A DNA stretch of 64,000 nucleotides from a virus. This document shows, piece by piece, positions 25,581 to 32,644 of this stretch. The first letter of the stretch is position 1. Every line of letters starts with the position of its first letter. Location: positions 1 through 64,000 of the IMG/VR virus record IMGVR_UViG_3300032132_000439; one strand, 5' to 3'. The translations under genes were made by a program, and so were the position numbers. Under the pieces are notes generated by a model, which had not been told where the DNA came from, did no database searches, and saw only the letters and a list, made by a program, of their open reading frames with translations.

Positions 25581-26684
25581 ATGATCACAACTGACCGCAC
25601 ATATGGCGTTGAAATTGAAGGCGTTATGCCATCGGGTATCTCAAGAGCTGAGGTAACTTTCGCACTTAAACAAGCTGGCATGGACGTTGAATTGGAAAGT
25701 TACAACCACATTGTCCGCCCAAGCTGGAAAGTTACAACTGACGCAAGCGTTGGATACGGTAGCGGTTTCGAGTTGGTTAGCCCGATCCTAAAAGGCGCTG
25801 ACGGTTTGCGCCAATTGTTCACCGCCCTAACGGCCTTAACTGAGCTTGGCTGCTCTGTGAATAAGTCTTGCGGTATGCATGTACACGTTTACGCTGGTGA
25901 TTTCTCAGCTAAGGAAATCGGCAAAATTTCCAAGTGCTTTTTGATGTATGAAAACTTTTTTGACTACATTATGCCTTTGAGCCGCCGTGGTTCTTCAAAC
26001 CGATATGTTAAATCGAACCGCTTGCATTCAGGTGGCGGTTATAAGCCTTTCCATGCTAACGCCGGTATGGATCGCATAAGCGCTGCAAAAACAATCTATG
26101 AAGTTTATAACGCTGTTCAAAGTGATCGCTTCTACAAATTCAACTTGCAAAACCTTGTTGGCGGCCACCGCTTCAACACTATCGAATTTCGCCAGCACGT
26201 TGGCACGATGGACACACAAAGCGCCCTGAATTGGGTTGCTCTTTTGGTTTCGTTTGTCGAGAACGCTGCAAAATCAAAAATCCGTAAACGCGAAAGCTTC
26301 AAGGACGCTGACAAGCACTTGCGCGCTGGCCGTGAAATGGCTGACTTTTTCCGCATGTTTAAAACGCCTGAGGCGGTTCAATCTTACTATAAGGATCGCT
26401 ATGCATTTTTCCGCGATGAAGAAACGGCAGTCATCAAGGCTGAGAAAGATGCGATCATACGCCGTGAGGAAATCATCGGCAACATTACCGATCTAATCGA
26501 GCGCGCCACGGCAAAGCTTGAACACATGGCTACTTTCAAGCGCCGTCAGTGGAATAAAGAGGGCCGTTTGCGCCGCAATATCCGCATCCTGCAAAACCCA
26601 ACCGCTGAGACAAATTCAAAGCTTGAAGTGGCCGTGCGCCAACTTGAACTTGCACTTACACCGCGCACCCGCCGCGCCGCTTAA
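25581..26684 (+). CDS. Amidoligase family protein (Amidoligase_2)
   Basis: A 367-residue protein. It opens with TTDRTYGVEIEG, the typical start of COOH-NH2 amidoligases of the glutamine-synthetase/GCS superfamily, and has a HIVRPSWKVTTDASVG block near residue 44, a GFELVSPIL block near 65, a SCGMHVHVYA block near 95 and a NTIEFRQHVGTM block near 200. These Glu/His/Arg positions are the expected ATP/metal and substrate residues. The last 130 residues are charged and helical. The family forms amide bonds using ATP; the substrate here is unknown. The only coupled neighbour is the GGCT-like gene. Confidence 0.85.
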   Translation: MITTDRTYGVEIEGVMPSGISRAEVTFALKQAGMDVELESYNHIVRPSWKVTTDASVGYGSGFELVSPILKGADGLRQLFTALTALTELGCSVNKSCGMHVHVYAGDFSAKEIGKISKCFLMYENFFDYIMPLSRRGSSNRYVKSNRLHSGGGYKPFHANAGMDRISAAKTIYEVYNAVQSDRFYKFNLQNLVGGHRFNTIEFRQHVGTMDTQSALNWVALLVSFVENAAKSKIRKRESFKDADKHLRAGREMADFFRMFKTPEAVQSYYKDRYAFFRDEETAVIKAEKDAIIRREEIIGNITDLIERATAKLEHMATFKRRQWNKEGRLRRNIRILQNPTAETNSKLEVAVRQLELALTPRTRRAA

Positions 26685-26699
26685 TTGAAAGAGAACATC

Positions 26700-27173
26700 A
26701 TGACAAATTCAAAATATTATTTCGCTTACGGCTCTAACTTGAACGTTGAACAAATGAAATTCCGGTGCCCTAAAGCCAAGCTTATCAAAACCGCGCATTT
26801 GCCAGATTGGAGGCTTGTGTTTAGAGGCGTTGCTGACGTGGAGCCGTTTGAAGGGCTTTCCGTTCCCGGTGCCTTGTGGGCTGTGACCGAAGAATGTGAG
26901 AAGTCGCTAGATCAGTATGAGGGTTGCCGCCCTGACGGTAATGGTCTTTATCGCCGTGAGTTCATTGATGTTGTGACTGAGAGCCCGAACGGGGCTCCCA
27001 TAAAAGAAACTGCGCTTGTCTACATCATGAACCGTGACGGGTATGATGCGCCGGGGGAGATTTACGCCAGAAGCATTATTGATGGCTATAAGCACAACAA
27101 TCTTGACCCACAACCACTCTATCAAGCCATATCATACGCCTTTGACAACTCCCCAAGCCTAGCCGAGATTTAG
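26700..27173 (+). CDS. Gamma-glutamylcyclotransferase-like protein (AIG2/GGCT fold)
   Basis: A 157-residue protein starting 15 bases after the amidoligase stop. It has the GGCT signature YFAYGSNLN near residue 6 and a PGALWAVTEE-EKSLDQYEG block near residues 56-75 that would carry the catalytic Glu region. Members cleave gamma-glutamyl amide bonds and release pyroglutamate. Pairing with an amidoligase suggests a make-and-break pair for a gamma-glutamyl-type amide; this is inference. Its 3' end overlaps the opposing ParB-methyltransferase gene by 15 bases. Confidence 0.85.
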   Translation: MTNSKYYFAYGSNLNVEQMKFRCPKAKLIKTAHLPDWRLVFRGVADVEPFEGLSVPGALWAVTEECEKSLDQYEGCRPDGNGLYRREFIDVVTESPNGAPIKETALVYIMNRDGYDAPGEIYARSIIDGYKHNNLDPQPLYQAISYAFDNSPSLAEI

Positions 27174-28553
27174 AGCTTTCAAAACATGGGGAGATCGCGC
27201 CAATGGTCGTGATTTCCCTAACATCATTTCAAACTCATATTTAACGGCGCTGGTGACTTGATCAACCGGCAATTCTTCGGTTTTGATCCCCATGCATTGC
27301 CATGAGCTATCGCCGCCCCCGCCTTTCATTTCTTTGCAGGAATAGCCGTATTGATCGCATAGGTCGCGGACTTCATCGCGGGAATGGTATTTCTGGTAAA
27401 ACCACTCACCATTGCGGTATAGGGCCGTGAGGTTGTTTTCATCCAAGAACTCAACATAGCGCATGCTCGGTGAGCTTCGGTTGATTGTTTGCCGATCAAA
27501 TGATTTGCGATAATCAAGGCAACGCCCTGAGAAGAAAATGCGACCGCCCACTTTGCAAGCTGCATTGATGAACGTCAGCACCGCATCTTGAGCTTCCATG
27601 CAATCAACGCTGTTCATCACGCTATCAAGAACAACAGCGTCATAACCGCCGTTCTTTTCAATATCCGCGCACATGTGATCGATCATGGCATTGATCGCGC
27701 TTGCATCTAATGTTTTGGAGCCGCCTACTCGGCGGAACAATTCAACGTCATGCACGTTGAAGCCCTGCTCACGCAAAAACTTCGCATAATCGCCTTGCCC
27801 TGCGCCGAAATCCAGAACCCGGGCCTCACGGTTATTTAAAAGCCAGGGAATTACAAGCTTCTCATAAAGGTTGCTCTTGTTTTCCTTACCGCTATCGGTT
27901 TTGCGCTTGCGATACATTTGCGCGAAAGTTTGAATGTACGTGTTCCGCGGGAGATGCTCATAACTGAAAACACCGTATTCCCGGCTCAGAAATTGCACGT
28001 ATTCGTCCCGGCGCTCATCTGGCACAACAAACACCGTGAGGTCACAACCGAGCAATTTTGCGGCCAAAGCATATTGCGCGCAATGAATGATCTCGCCCGA
28101 CTGGGTAGCAACAACGCCACCCCATGAGCCAAATTTGACAATCAATTTGCAGATTTCTTGACGTACGTTTACGCCGGTTGCACGCAAATTGCCCTCAAGC
28201 GTATCGCCTTTTATGACGGTATACCCAAGCTCGGGAAAGCCGCCCTTGAGACTGCACGCCTCATCGCCACGGTCCAAATCGGTGCCGTTGTGAAGTTGGT
28301 TGAAACGAACTTCATCATATGTAGTGGTTTTGGCTGACAGGACATAAACGGGAGCCGTTGTTTCGCCCAATGCACGCAAAGCCCGTGTGCGCTGGTGACC
28401 GGCAACCAATAAGTCGCCGCGAACAATTAGCGGTTTAACAATCCCAAAACGCTTGATGCTTTCTTTCAGAACTTCAATGTCGTCATCATCAATCTTGCGC
28501 GGGTTGTAAGCCGCCCCACGCAAGCCGTCCAATGAATAAGCAGGATCAAGCAT
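27159..28553 (-). CDS. ParB-domain protein fused to a SAM methyltransferase
   Basis: About 464 residues from the ATG at 28553, which overlaps the stop of the upstream ParB gene. Residues ~1-95 form a ParB/Srx-like domain (NPRKIDDDDIEVLKESI, VAGHQRTRALRALG). Residues ~105-205 form a domain of unknown type with GGVVATQSGEI and ALAAKLLGCDLTVFVVP. Residues ~240-400 are a class I methyltransferase with motif I VLDFGAGQGDY near 246. No DPPY or PC motif of DNA methylases is seen. DNA is a plausible target because of the ParB domain, but this is inference. Confidence 0.7.
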   Translation of the reverse strand: MLDPAYSLDGLRGAAYNPRKIDDDDIEVLKESIKRFGIVKPLIVRGDLLVAGHQRTRALRALGETTAPVYVLSAKTTTYDEVRFNQLHNGTDLDRGDEACSLKGGFPELGYTVIKGDTLEGNLRATGVNVRQEICKLIVKFGSWGGVVATQSGEIIHCAQYALAAKLLGCDLTVFVVPDERRDEYVQFLSREYGVFSYEHLPRNTYIQTFAQMYRKRKTDSGKENKSNLYEKLVIPWLLNNREARVLDFGAGQGDYAKFLREQGFNVHDVELFRRVGGSKTLDASAINAMIDHMCADIEKNGGYDAVVLDSVMNSVDCMEAQDAVLTFINAACKVGGRIFFSGRCLDYRKSFDRQTINRSSPSMRYVEFLDENNLTALYRNGEWFYQKYHSRDEVRDLCDQYGYSCKEMKGGGGDSSWQCMGIKTEELPVDQVTSAVKYEFEMMLGKSRPLARSPHVLKALNLG

Positions 28554-29211
28554 TTTCACCCGCCCGAGCCAGCAACCAACGGACAAATCCGAAATATGCG
28601 CCGTGGCTTTCTGAATACATCGTCAGCGTGTCTTTGAGATCAGCCGCCTCTTGATCCGTCATTGGAACCTTGATGCCATCAAAGTTGAATGTCGGGCCGG
28701 TCACGCCGGTTGTTGATTCATCGCTGCTTTCGGATGAGATATCAACATGATCGCCACCGCTACCGTCATCAACGGCATTGTAAGTGGTGTTTTCACCGGT
28801 GCCACTGTCCATGAGGTTGTCGAGAATATCAGGATCGAACGCAGCAACTTCCAGATCGAAGCCCTGCTCTTCCAGAGCTTTCAACTCAGTTGTGAGCAAT
28901 CCATAATCCCATTGGGAATATTCGCCGGACTTGTTGTCCGTGATCCTGTACATCTGGGCTTGCTCATCGGACAAATCCGAGGCCACCTTAACGGGAACCT
29001 CAGTGTAACCGAGCTTTTGAGCGGCGCGCCACCGGGTGTGTCCTACGATAATTACGCCGGTCCCATCTACGACGATCGGTTGCTGAAAACCGAATTGTTC
29101 CAACGACATAGCGACCTTATCGACCGCCTCATCAGAGATGCTTCGTGGATTGTTGTCGTATGGCAATACATCCTGTATTGGCCAATCGGTAACATCAAAC
29201 GTCCGTTCCAT
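28546..29211 (-). CDS. ParB/Srx-domain protein
   Basis: A 221-residue protein with an N-terminal ParB-like domain (PYDNNPRSISDEAVDKVAMSL; VDGTGVIIVGHTRWRAAQKLG; residues ~15-80) and a second region from ~85-130 typical of phage ParB proteins that sit beside methylase genes. The C-terminal half is acidic and Ser/Asp-rich with a short terminal helical domain. A TTAGGAG-type ribosome-binding site precedes the ATG. It overlaps the ParB-methyltransferase gene, so the two should be co-translated. Confidence 0.8.
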   Translation of the reverse strand: MERTFDVTDWPIQDVLPYDNNPRSISDEAVDKVAMSLEQFGFQQPIVVDGTGVIIVGHTRWRAAQKLGYTEVPVKVASDLSDEQAQMYRITDNKSGEYSQWDYGLLTTELKALEEQGFDLEVAAFDPDILDNLMDSGTGENTTYNAVDDGSGGDHVDISSESSDESTTGVTGPTFNFDGIKVPMTDQEAADLKDTLTMYSESHGAYFGFVRWLLARAGENA

Positions 29212-29462
29212 TTTTCTCTCCTAAGTGATTGTTTTTATTGTAGTGAATTTATTGCAGGGGTATTTTGTTCCACCGGACCCTGTAAAAATTTCAGAAACTA
29301 GCCAGATATCGGGGGCAACGCTTACCCGCATGGGTGAAGCTTAGCTCCGTAGTACCTTAAATGTTAATGAAACCAATCACTTAGCATGTCTTGCTAATGT
29401 GCTGACTCATTGAGTGGGAAGTGGTGGGGTTTTGCAGTATAAACACTGAGTAGAATAATATT
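29212..29462. other. Gene-free stretch with dyads
   Basis: About 250 bases without a gene. TTAGCA and TGCTAA form an inverted repeat at 29381-29397 (5-base loop), and AGAATA-A-TATTCT is a 13-base palindrome at 29452-29464, overlapping the stop of the gene at 29463. These could be protein-binding sites or a weak terminator. No promoter of the recurring phage type is evident; promoter location for the ParB genes is unknown. Confidence 0.4.
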
Positions 29463-30035
29463 CTAACCAGCTACACCAAACTGCTTGGCGTAACGCTTCA
29501 TCAATCGATCCATCTCGTGAATGATACGAGGCCCGGCCACCTTGTTAGCCGCCTCATGCATCCTCACCTTAGATTGCCCCTTGATCATCTCGTTGGGTAT
29601 GCTAGGCCCGAACTCTTTCTTAATGGGTAAGCGCTTACGCCCTACCCGATGAAAGACGTGGCCACCCATCTTGCCCACGATGAATGAGCCACGATTCAAG
29701 GTGCGCTTGCCCCATGCACGGTGTGTTACACCCTTGCGCGTCTGACGGGGCTTAAACCGCTTCAAGGGCAGATATACGCCTGAGCTTTCAATAACGAAGT
29801 CAAGCCGCCCGGCATAAGCTGTGAGCTTACGCAAATTGCCGTGGCTTACGATATCCCGTTGGATCAACCCAACCTCTTTGGATAGCGTGCGGCGAACTTG
29901 CGTAAATGCACTACTGCCCGCACGGTTTAGCACGCGGGCAATAACTTTTGATTTCTCTTTGCCGCCAAGCGCCTGAAACGCCCGCTCAAGCCCTTTGATA
30001 TCCTCAGCGCTAAAACGTACGTGTCCAACAGCCAT
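29463..30035 (-). CDS. Minor tail protein Z-like (GpZ family)
   Basis: A 190-residue protein, basic (many Arg/Lys). It matches the prophage minor tail protein Z family: SAEDIKGLERAFQALGGKEKSKVIARVLNRAG at the N-terminus and a basic AWGKRTLNRGSFIVGKMGGHVFHRVGRKRLPIKKEFGPSIP core. In lambda, GpZ acts at the tail end for head joining. It is separated from the other tail genes by the terminase and head block, an unusual location. Confidence 0.8.
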   Translation of the reverse strand: MAVGHVRFSAEDIKGLERAFQALGGKEKSKVIARVLNRAGSSAFTQVRRTLSKEVGLIQRDIVSHGNLRKLTAYAGRLDFVIESSGVYLPLKRFKPRQTRKGVTHRAWGKRTLNRGSFIVGKMGGHVFHRVGRKRLPIKKEFGPSIPNEMIKGQSKVRMHEAANKVAGPRIIHEMDRLMKRYAKQFGVAG

Positions 30036-30043
30036 GCGGCCTC

Positions 30044-30214
30044 CTAACGCCTAATAGAGCGCCTTGCAGCTATTGCGCGGGCAATGCTGCGCATATCGGT
30101 GCGGGTTGCTTGGTTAAACTTGTTAACAGCTCGCCCAAGAGCGCGGGGATTGCGTTCGCCAATCGCAACCGCCGCACTCTTGATCGCATTTGCACGGTCG
30201 GTGCATCCGCACAT
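30044..30214 (-). CDS. Small basic protein, unknown
   Basis: A 56-residue frame (start MCGCTDRANAIKSAAV, then ERNPRALGRAV and ending in AARRSIRR). The ATG overlaps the stop of the upstream gene and its stop region holds the GGAGG ribosome-binding site of the GpZ-like gene, so all three are coupled. Ala/Arg-rich with a CGC motif at residue 2. No family recognised. Confidence 0.6.
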   Translation of the reverse strand: MCGCTDRANAIKSAAVAIGERNPRALGRAVNKFNQATRTDMRSIARAIAARRSIRR

Positions 30215-30501
30215 TAGATTGAGATTTCTTCAATGAAATATGCCAGCTCAGCGTCATCGTCTTGACCTGTGGCCTTTGCAACGATTTTGATCTCATCACC
30301 AAGTGCTAGGGCTGCAGGAACATCGTTCATGCTTGTGTGTGGCCAAGACTGCACTGGATACCATCCAGCCGCGCCGTTGGGCTTTAGGTAAATGTTTGCG
30401 CTCATTTCATTCGCATCTTTGAAAATAGCGCGGTATGCGTTGCCGGTTGTTAGTGTAACAACAGGGCTTTCGAGGTTGTCGCGAGTAAGAATGCCTTCCA
30501 T
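30214..30501 (-). CDS. Phage protein, unknown, 95 residues
   Basis: A compact mixed beta protein (VVTLTTGNAYRAIFKDAN; SANIYLKPNGAAGWYPVQSW; EIKIVAKATGQDDDAELAYFIEEISI). The beta-strand pattern and size resemble small tail or decoration proteins, but I recognise no family. It lies upstream of the GpZ-like gene in a coupled set. Confidence 0.55.
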   Translation of the reverse strand: MEGILTRDNLESPVVTLTTGNAYRAIFKDANEMSANIYLKPNGAAGWYPVQSWPHTSMNDVPAALALGDEIKIVAKATGQDDDAELAYFIEEISI

Positions 30502-30513
30502 GACATTTCCCTT

Positions 30514-30855
30514 CTATTTGTAAACAGTAGCCAAGCCGAGGGTCACCATCTCAGAATTGAGTGATGTTTCGAAATCATCATGGATGAATGCGAGCCAACG
30601 GCCATATTTTCCCTTGTTACGGGATCTCAACGTGCGGATTTTGACGGTCTTGCCTAAGACACGTTCACGCAACCAATCACGGGTAATTAGACCCTCAGTC
30701 CGGCTTGCACCACGGACCTCAGGTGCATTGATCCCGGCCAATCGTAGCTTTTGGCCTTTAAGCCAAGAGCCAAAGCCCAGATCAATGTCAACGGTTACCG
30801 TGTCACCATCATATACTTTGGTGACGACGGCATTGCGTACGTATTCGTCTTGCAA
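30514..30855 (-). CDS. Thermonuclease (SNase-like) family protein
   Basis: About 113 residues if it starts at the TTG at 30855, three bases after the stop of the gene before it. An open frame runs further upstream but overlaps that gene entirely. The SNase fold motifs are clear: VYDGDTVTVDI near residue 13, LRLAGINAPEV near 35 (Arg and Glu of the active site) and a later Arg in KYGRWLAF near 88. Such proteins cut DNA and RNA in a Ca-dependent manner. No signal peptide is visible. Purpose among structural genes is unclear; a host-DNA or entry-stage nuclease is possible. Confidence 0.75.
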   Translation of the reverse strand: MQDEYVRNAVVTKVYDGDTVTVDIDLGFGSWLKGQKLRLAGINAPEVRGASRTEGLITRDWLRERVLGKTVKIRTLRSRNKGKYGRWLAFIHDDFETSLNSEMVTLGLATVYK

Positions 30856-30856
30856 C

Positions 30857-31171
30857 CTAAGCGGCCAATTGCCATGCAATGAAGCCAAAGGCGATGAAGG
30901 CCATGAACACAAGAATTGCGTTCTTTGATGATTTGCGCGAATTGGCCAACTGCTCGCGCACCGGCTCAACAATCGTGTTGATCTTAATCACGCCTTGCTC
31001 CACTTGAAGCTCATTGGTTTCGTCGTGGAATTCAACAACAAAGTTGCCATTGATACGCGCGCGCAACCAGTCGATTGCGAACAATTCAATTTGCCAAGGG
31101 TGCAAGCCCTTTTCGTTTAGAAAAACCCGAAGCTCTTCCAATAGAGCCTTGCTCAAACGTTTCTTTTTCAT
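30857..31171 (-). CDS. Tail-anchored small membrane protein, unknown
   Basis: About 104 residues from the ATG at 31171, preceded by CAACTTGGAGAATGAA. A charged soluble part is followed by a single C-terminal hydrophobic segment (NAILVFMAFIAFGFIAWQL), consistent with a tail anchor in the inner membrane. I recognise no family. A superinfection-exclusion or lysis accessory role is possible but has no direct support. Confidence 0.55.
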   Translation of the reverse strand: MKKKRLSKALLEELRVFLNEKGLHPWQIELFAIDWLRARINGNFVVEFHDETNELQVEQGVIKINTIVEPVREQLANSRKSSKNAILVFMAFIAFGFIAWQLAA

Positions 31172-31197
31172 TTCATTCTCCAAGTTGATTTTTTGCC

Positions 31198-31226
31198 ATA
31201 AAAAAAGCCCCAATTAAGGGGCTTTT
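31198..31226 (-). terminator. Intrinsic terminator before the gene at 30857-31171
   Basis: Minus strand: AAAAGCCCC and GGGGCTTTT pair around a TTAATT loop, and the minus strand continues with further T. The hairpin ends about 28 bases before the ATG at 31171. The sequence is near symmetric, so it could also stop rightward transcripts. Confidence 0.8.
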
Positions 31227-31253
31227 GGTTTTGCTAATCATTTACAGATTTGC

Positions 31254-31367
31254 CTACTTTTCCGCTCTCGCGGCTGTCTCTATTTCGTCAAGGTTGCTCA
31301 AAATTCCAGCGATTTTCTCACGCATATCCCTAACTACATCTAGTATAACTTCAGTTTGTTGACTCAT
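31254..31367 (-). CDS. Small helical protein, 37 residues
   Basis: ATG at 31367 with a strong GGAGGAAAA ribosome-binding site. The frame is MSQQTEVILDVVRDMREKIAG followed by a helical stretch to TAA/stop at 31254. An apparent longer frame upstream is hydrophobic and without ribosome-binding site. Amphipathic helix pattern suggests a small regulatory or interaction protein. Opposite in direction to the HTH gene at 31634. Confidence 0.55.
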   Translation of the reverse strand: MSQQTEVILDVVRDMREKIAGILSNLDEIETAARAEK

Positions 31368-31633
31368 CGCGTTTTCCTCCTGCGCGTCAGATACCGTACT
31401 CAATAGTGAATAGAACAAAAATAGAACATCATCAATTGCAAAAAGGAATATAATCACATCAATTGAATATATTCCTATTAAGTGCACCACCCTCCCAAGT
31501 TCAATTCACTCATTAGTAATTATTAATACTTAGAAAAGGAGCGCTAACTCGCTGATCCAAATAATGTATTCAGATTTACGCACGTATATGTAATGAGTTT
31601 GTCCGGGTTCACCAGAGCATTAACTAGGCATTT
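31368..31633. promoter_or_regulatory. Divergent intergenic region with a long inverted repeat
   Basis: An exact inverted repeat, AGGAATATA at 31444-31452 and TATATTCCT at 31468-31476 (15-base spacer), lies between the small minus-strand gene and the plus-strand HTH gene. AATAGAACA occurs twice in tandem just before it (about 31409-31426). These are candidate operators for the HTH protein. The TTACCA-type phage operator is absent here. Confidence 0.45.
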
Positions 31634-32245
31634 ATGGAACAAAACAAGATTATTACCAAAAAAAATGCATTATCAACAATTAGGGAGGAGTTCGGACTGA
31701 GCCAAGAGCAACTAGCAGAGCTTATTGATATATCACCCTCAACAATATCGCGTTGGGAGCGCGGCAAGACATTGCCGCCGCTGCTATCCGCTGTCAGCCG
31801 TAAGCATAACCGACCGCTGACATATGTGACGGCTATGGTTGATCAAGAGTTGCGGGGCAAAGTTCGTGCCTCAGAGCGCCTTGAGGCGTTGTTTCATGGC
31901 GATAACCTAATGATTGTAGAATTCAGCAAAGGCGTTCGCAGTGCTTTCCCTTTAGTTGTGGCAACAATTGGGCTTGGCATAACACCTTTCCTAAGAAATG
32001 AAACGAAGCGCGTTTTTGCAGAAAACATGCCCCAATTCTTGCGTGCAATGAACACGCCCGGTGCAAGCTGCAAATGGTGGGCACCATACGACGGCAAGAA
32101 CACAGAGAGTGGTTTGATTTCATCAGGTCTGAATATGCAGCTCTATTACATGGGGTCAAAGGTCGTTTATATGGAAGCCGCGCCCATATCAATTCAGGAA
32201 AGCTTAGAGCGACCCGTTGGTGAAATGATATTCGAAGGAATTTAG
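31634..32245 (+). CDS. XRE-family HTH protein with unknown C-terminal domain
   Basis: A 203-residue protein. Residues ~14-65 form an XRE helix-turn-helix (REEFGLSQEQLAELIDISPSTISRWERGK). The remaining ~135 residues are not an S24 peptidase domain; they contain a hydrophobic region followed by PRxxxxCxCKWWAPY-like aromatic sequence and could be a ligand-binding sensor. It is the only plus-strand gene between about 27.2 and 40 kb, enclosed by terminators, the layout of a moron expressed in lysogens. Confidence 0.7.
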   Translation: MEQNKIITKKNALSTIREEFGLSQEQLAELIDISPSTISRWERGKTLPPLLSAVSRKHNRPLTYVTAMVDQELRGKVRASERLEALFHGDNLMIVEFSKGVRSAFPLVVATIGLGITPFLRNETKRVFAENMPQFLRAMNTPGASCKWWAPYDGKNTESGLISSGLNMQLYYMGSKVVYMEAAPISIQESLERPVGEMIFEGI

Positions 32246-32269
32246 CGCCCCACTTTTGCAGGGCGCTAA
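32242..32269. terminator. Hairpin between HTH gene and opposing structural gene
   Basis: TTAGCGCCC and GGGCGCTAA form a 9-bp stem with a 10-base loop. It starts in the stop codon of the HTH gene. The following T-tract is weak on both strands, so termination efficiency is uncertain; it most likely separates the two convergent units. Confidence 0.55.
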
Positions 32270-32273
32270 GCAT

Positions 32274-32633
32274 TTATAGTTTGGTATAATAGTGAATTAC
32301 GCGACCACTGTCAGCCGCTGTAGTGTCTTGCACAACAGCGTAGGCACCCGTCGCGCGCGTGAATGTAATATACAAGCCGCGATCTGAAACGCTGTATCCT
32401 GCAACATCTACGGTAGAGGCATCAGGATCGGTCGCGCCGGTTGTAAACACTTCGAGTTTAACCGTTTGATCAACGCCGGGCGTTACTGAATCGGGCACGC
32501 CTCCGATAATGTCAATTACCTTTTCGTAGATTGGTTTCCCATCGACCCAAAGGCGGTCGGTTTCACGTTCGACGGCTGAATATGCCACGGGGGCTTGTAC
32601 ACCGCCAATTGGGACTGTGTTATTTGAACTCAT
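32274..32633 (-). CDS. Phage structural protein, unknown, 119 residues
   Basis: Starts MSSNNTVPIGGVQAP. A compact beta-type protein with TDRLWVDGKPIYEKVID near residue 26 and DRGLYITFTRATGAYAV near residue 84. The 'WVDGKPIY-K' pattern is seen in phage carbohydrate-binding or fibre-associated proteins, but I cannot place it in a family. Directly downstream of the 928-residue protein. Confidence 0.5.
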   Translation of the reverse strand: MSSNNTVPIGGVQAPVAYSAVERETDRLWVDGKPIYEKVIDIIGGVPDSVTPGVDQTVKLEVFTTGATDPDASTVDVAGYSVSDRGLYITFTRATGAYAVVQDTTAADSGRVIHYYTKL

Positions 32634-32644
32634 TTTGAACCCCT

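Noticed and set aside
27264-27567. The middle region of the ParB-methyltransferase as a PLP-enzyme-like domain
   Set aside because: The stretch with ALAAKLLG resembles a type II PLP helix, but I see no Lys or phosphate-binding loop, so no assignment was made.
25581-29211. A known anti-phage defence system (e.g. CBASS, retron, Gabija)
   Set aside because: None of the signature proteins (cyclase, reverse transcriptase, OLD nuclease pair) is present.
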